From NCBI GenBank assembly GCA_009703545.1, contig WLFX01000049.1:1-7024 (forward strand): 7,024 bases of DNA. Direction: 5' to 3'. The position numbers were made by a program, and so were the translations under genes. The number at the start of each line of letters is the position of its first letter. Position 1 is the first letter of the stretch. The notes beneath the pieces are model-generated. The model was not told the DNA's origin. It was given only the letters and a program-made list of their open reading frames with translations, and made no database searches. Source of the DNA: Actinomycetota bacterium (GTDB taxonomy: Bacteria; Actinomycetota; Actinomycetes; Actinomycetales; Microbacteriaceae). Below are positions 5,594 to 7,024 of the stretch, piece after piece.

Positions 5594-7024
5594 TGTGCCA
5601 ACACCGCCTCCATAATCTTGCGTGCGATGGGTGCGGCGAGTGAGTTTCCACTGGCAGATTGACCGACGCCGCCGCCGTTTTCCACCACGACGACAACAGC
5701 GACACGCGGGTTTTCCGCTGGCGCAAAGCCGGTAAACCAGAGCGTGTATGGCTGACCCTCGCCGTTTTCGGCAGTACCCGTCTTTCCGGCGACCGACACA
5801 CCGCGGATTCGTGCTCCGCTGGCAACCCCATCGGAGACGCCGGCAACCATCATGTCGCGAAGAATTGTCGCGGTGTCAGGGCTCATCGGCGTCGAGTATT
5901 GGACGGGGGTGAATGGGGCGAGAGGCGAAAAATCGCGTGCAAGAACTGAGTCGACGATTGTGGGGGACATAAGAACACCGCCGTTAGCAATCGCGGAACT
6001 AACCATCGCAATCTGCAATGGAGTCACGCGGACGTCGAACTGTCCGAACGCAGACAGCATCAATTGCGCCTCGTCCATTCCCGATGGGAATGTGGATGGA
6101 GTGACAACCATCGGAATTTCGACCGTCGCACCGAATCCGAATGCTTCGGCGTAATCGTGAATTCGGGATTCACCGACGAGAGCGCCTATCTCGGCAAACG
6201 GAATGTTGCACGACAAACGTAAGGCCGTGGCAATCGTCACCGATTCCTCGGGACCACAGGAATTTCCGCTCCAGTTGCGAATAGAGGAGCCGCTTAAGGG
6301 TAATTTCAGCTTCGCTGGGTTAGGAACGGTTGTCTGCTGCGACATGATGCCCGAGTCGAGAGCCGCGGCGGCGACAACCAGTTTGAATACCGATCCGGGG
6401 TGGTACAGGTCACCAGTGATTGCTCGGTTAATCAGTGGCTGGGACGCCGAATTGAGGAGACTCGTGTACTTCGACAGAACCAATTCGTTGTTATGGGACG
6501 CCAGGTCGTTCGGGTCAAACGACGGTGTGCTGACGAGCGCGAGGATTCGCCCGGTCGACGGTTCGATGGCGATGGCGGCACCGGTCAATTCGCCCAGAGC
6601 GTCACGGGCGGCTTGTTGAACGGCCGCATTAACGGTGAGTTTGACCGACGCCCCTCGCGGATCGGTGCCCGAAACGAGGGCCATGACCTGGTCAAAGAAC
6701 TGCGAGTTTGACTGGCCGCTGAGTTTGTCGTTCATCGCAAACTCGAGGCCGCTGATTCCCTGGTTGATCGTGTAGTACCCCGTGATCGGTGCGTACAGGC
6801 CTCCACCGTGGTACGTGCGTTGGTAGCGATAGACGTCGTCGGCGGGAATCGACTCGGCGATAAGGGTTGAACCGACGAGAATCGATCCGCGTTCGGTTGC
6901 ATAGGACTCGTATACGGTGCGGACATTTCGGGGGTCTACCCGAAGGTTGTCGACCTGAAACACCTGGATGACGGTCGCGGAAACGAAAAGAGCACCGAAA
7001 AGCACCCCTATTCCCAGGCTTACG
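5590..7024 (-). CDS. pbpA: Class B penicillin-binding protein PbpA (N-terminus cut by window edge)
   Basis: This monofunctional D,D-transpeptidase cross-links peptidoglycan outside the membrane during division or elongation, usually with the RodA/FtsW-type glycosyltransferase encoded next to it. The frame is open to the window edge. The nearest internal start (GTG at 7005) lies inside the N-terminal membrane helix, so only about ten residues are probably missing, by comparison with remembered family members. Numbered from GTG 7005: anchor to about residue 17; a dimerisation/pedestal region to about 135, including the family-typical block DPRNVRTVYESYATERG; and the transpeptidase domain about 140-470. 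Active-site motifs are intact: Ser205-x-x-Lys208 in GSVFK, Ser265-Cys-Asn267, and Lys408-Thr-Gly410 in AGKTGTAEN. The TGA stop overlaps the pknA ATG (ATGA, 5593-5590), indicating translational coupling in the rodA-pbpA-pknA-pknB order typical of actinobacteria. Confidence 0.95.
   Translation of the reverse strand, partial: VSLGIGVLFGALFVSATVIQVFQVDNLRVDPRNVRTVYESYATERGSILVGSTLIAESIPADDVYRYQRTYHGGGLYAPITGYYTINQGISGLEFAMNDKLSGQSNSQFFDQVMALVSGTDPRGASVKLTVNAAVQQAARDALGELTGAAIAIEPSTGRILALVSTPSFDPNDLASHNNELVLSKYTSLLNSASQPLINRAITGDLYHPGSVFKLVVAAAALDSGIMSQQTTVPNPAKLKLPLSGSSIRNWSGNSCGPEESVTIATALRLSCNIPFAEIGALVGESRIHDYAEAFGFGATVEIPMVVTPSTFPSGMDEAQLMLSAFGQFDVRVTPLQIAMVSSAIANGGVLMSPTIVDSVLARDFSPLAPFTPVQYSTPMSPDTATILRDMMVAGVSDGVASGARIRGVSVAGKTGTAENGEGQPYTLWFTGFAPAENPRVAVVVVVENGGGVGQSASGNSLAAPIARKIMEAVLAQ
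5607..5611 (-). promoter_or_regulatory. Probable ribosome binding site for pknA, inside the pbpA end
   Basis: On the minus strand GGAGG (within ATGGAGGCGG) lies 13 nt upstream of the pknA ATG at 5593, within the last codons of pbpA. The spacing is a little long, but this is the best Shine-Dalgarno match in the operon. With the ATGA overlap it supports the chosen pknA start. Confidence 0.5.

Overview
The window comes from an actinobacterial chromosome, most likely a member of the Micrococcales/Microbacteriaceae with moderate GC (a judgement by eye from gene content and gene order; no database comparison was possible). It holds part of the conserved actinobacterial cell-envelope and cell-division locus. 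In this locus, elongation and septation genes (rodA/ftsW, pbpA) sit beside two Ser/Thr kinase genes (pknA, pknB). On the facing strand lie a glutamine-amidotransferase gene (trpG/pabA type), a small membrane protein and class E sortase. The same neighbourhood is known from Mycobacterium and Streptomyces.

Layout. Plus strand, 1-2159: a class E sortase whose N-terminus is cut by the window edge (to 691); a second, headless class E sortase copy (homology 717-1301); a 67-nt gap; a 52-residue single-pass membrane protein (1369-1527); and a trpG/pabA glutamine amidotransferase (1524-2159) whose GTG start overlaps the preceding stop. Minus strand, 7024-2164: pbpA (class B penicillin-binding protein, N-terminus cut by the window edge), pknA and pknB. 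The minus-strand genes are joined by stop/start overlaps of 4 nt (pbpA/pknA) and 8 nt (pknA/pknB), so they form one translationally coupled operon. The two gene blocks converge with only 4 nt between the trpG and pknB stop codons.

How they fit together: PbpA is a transpeptidase for septal or lateral peptidoglycan. PknA and PknB are membrane kinases whose outer parts (PASTA domains, plus an extra beta-rich module on PknA) are placed to sense peptidoglycan state and tune division. The sortase covalently attaches surface proteins to the wall. The trpG/pabA product supplies ammonia for anthranilate or aminodeoxychorismate synthesis and is a metabolic neighbour rather than an obvious wall protein.

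The most unusual item is the tandem sortase. Two catalytic domains align without gaps over 194 residues at about 57% identity and both keep His, Cys and Arg. The second copy lacks the membrane anchor and has no ordinary start codon. A secondary point is the PknA ectodomain: a Pro-Thr linker encoded by a hexanucleotide repeat, one degenerate PASTA-like module and a C-terminal beta-sandwich-like module with two cysteines. No RNA genes, CRISPR arrays, insertion sequences or clear promoters or terminators were found.
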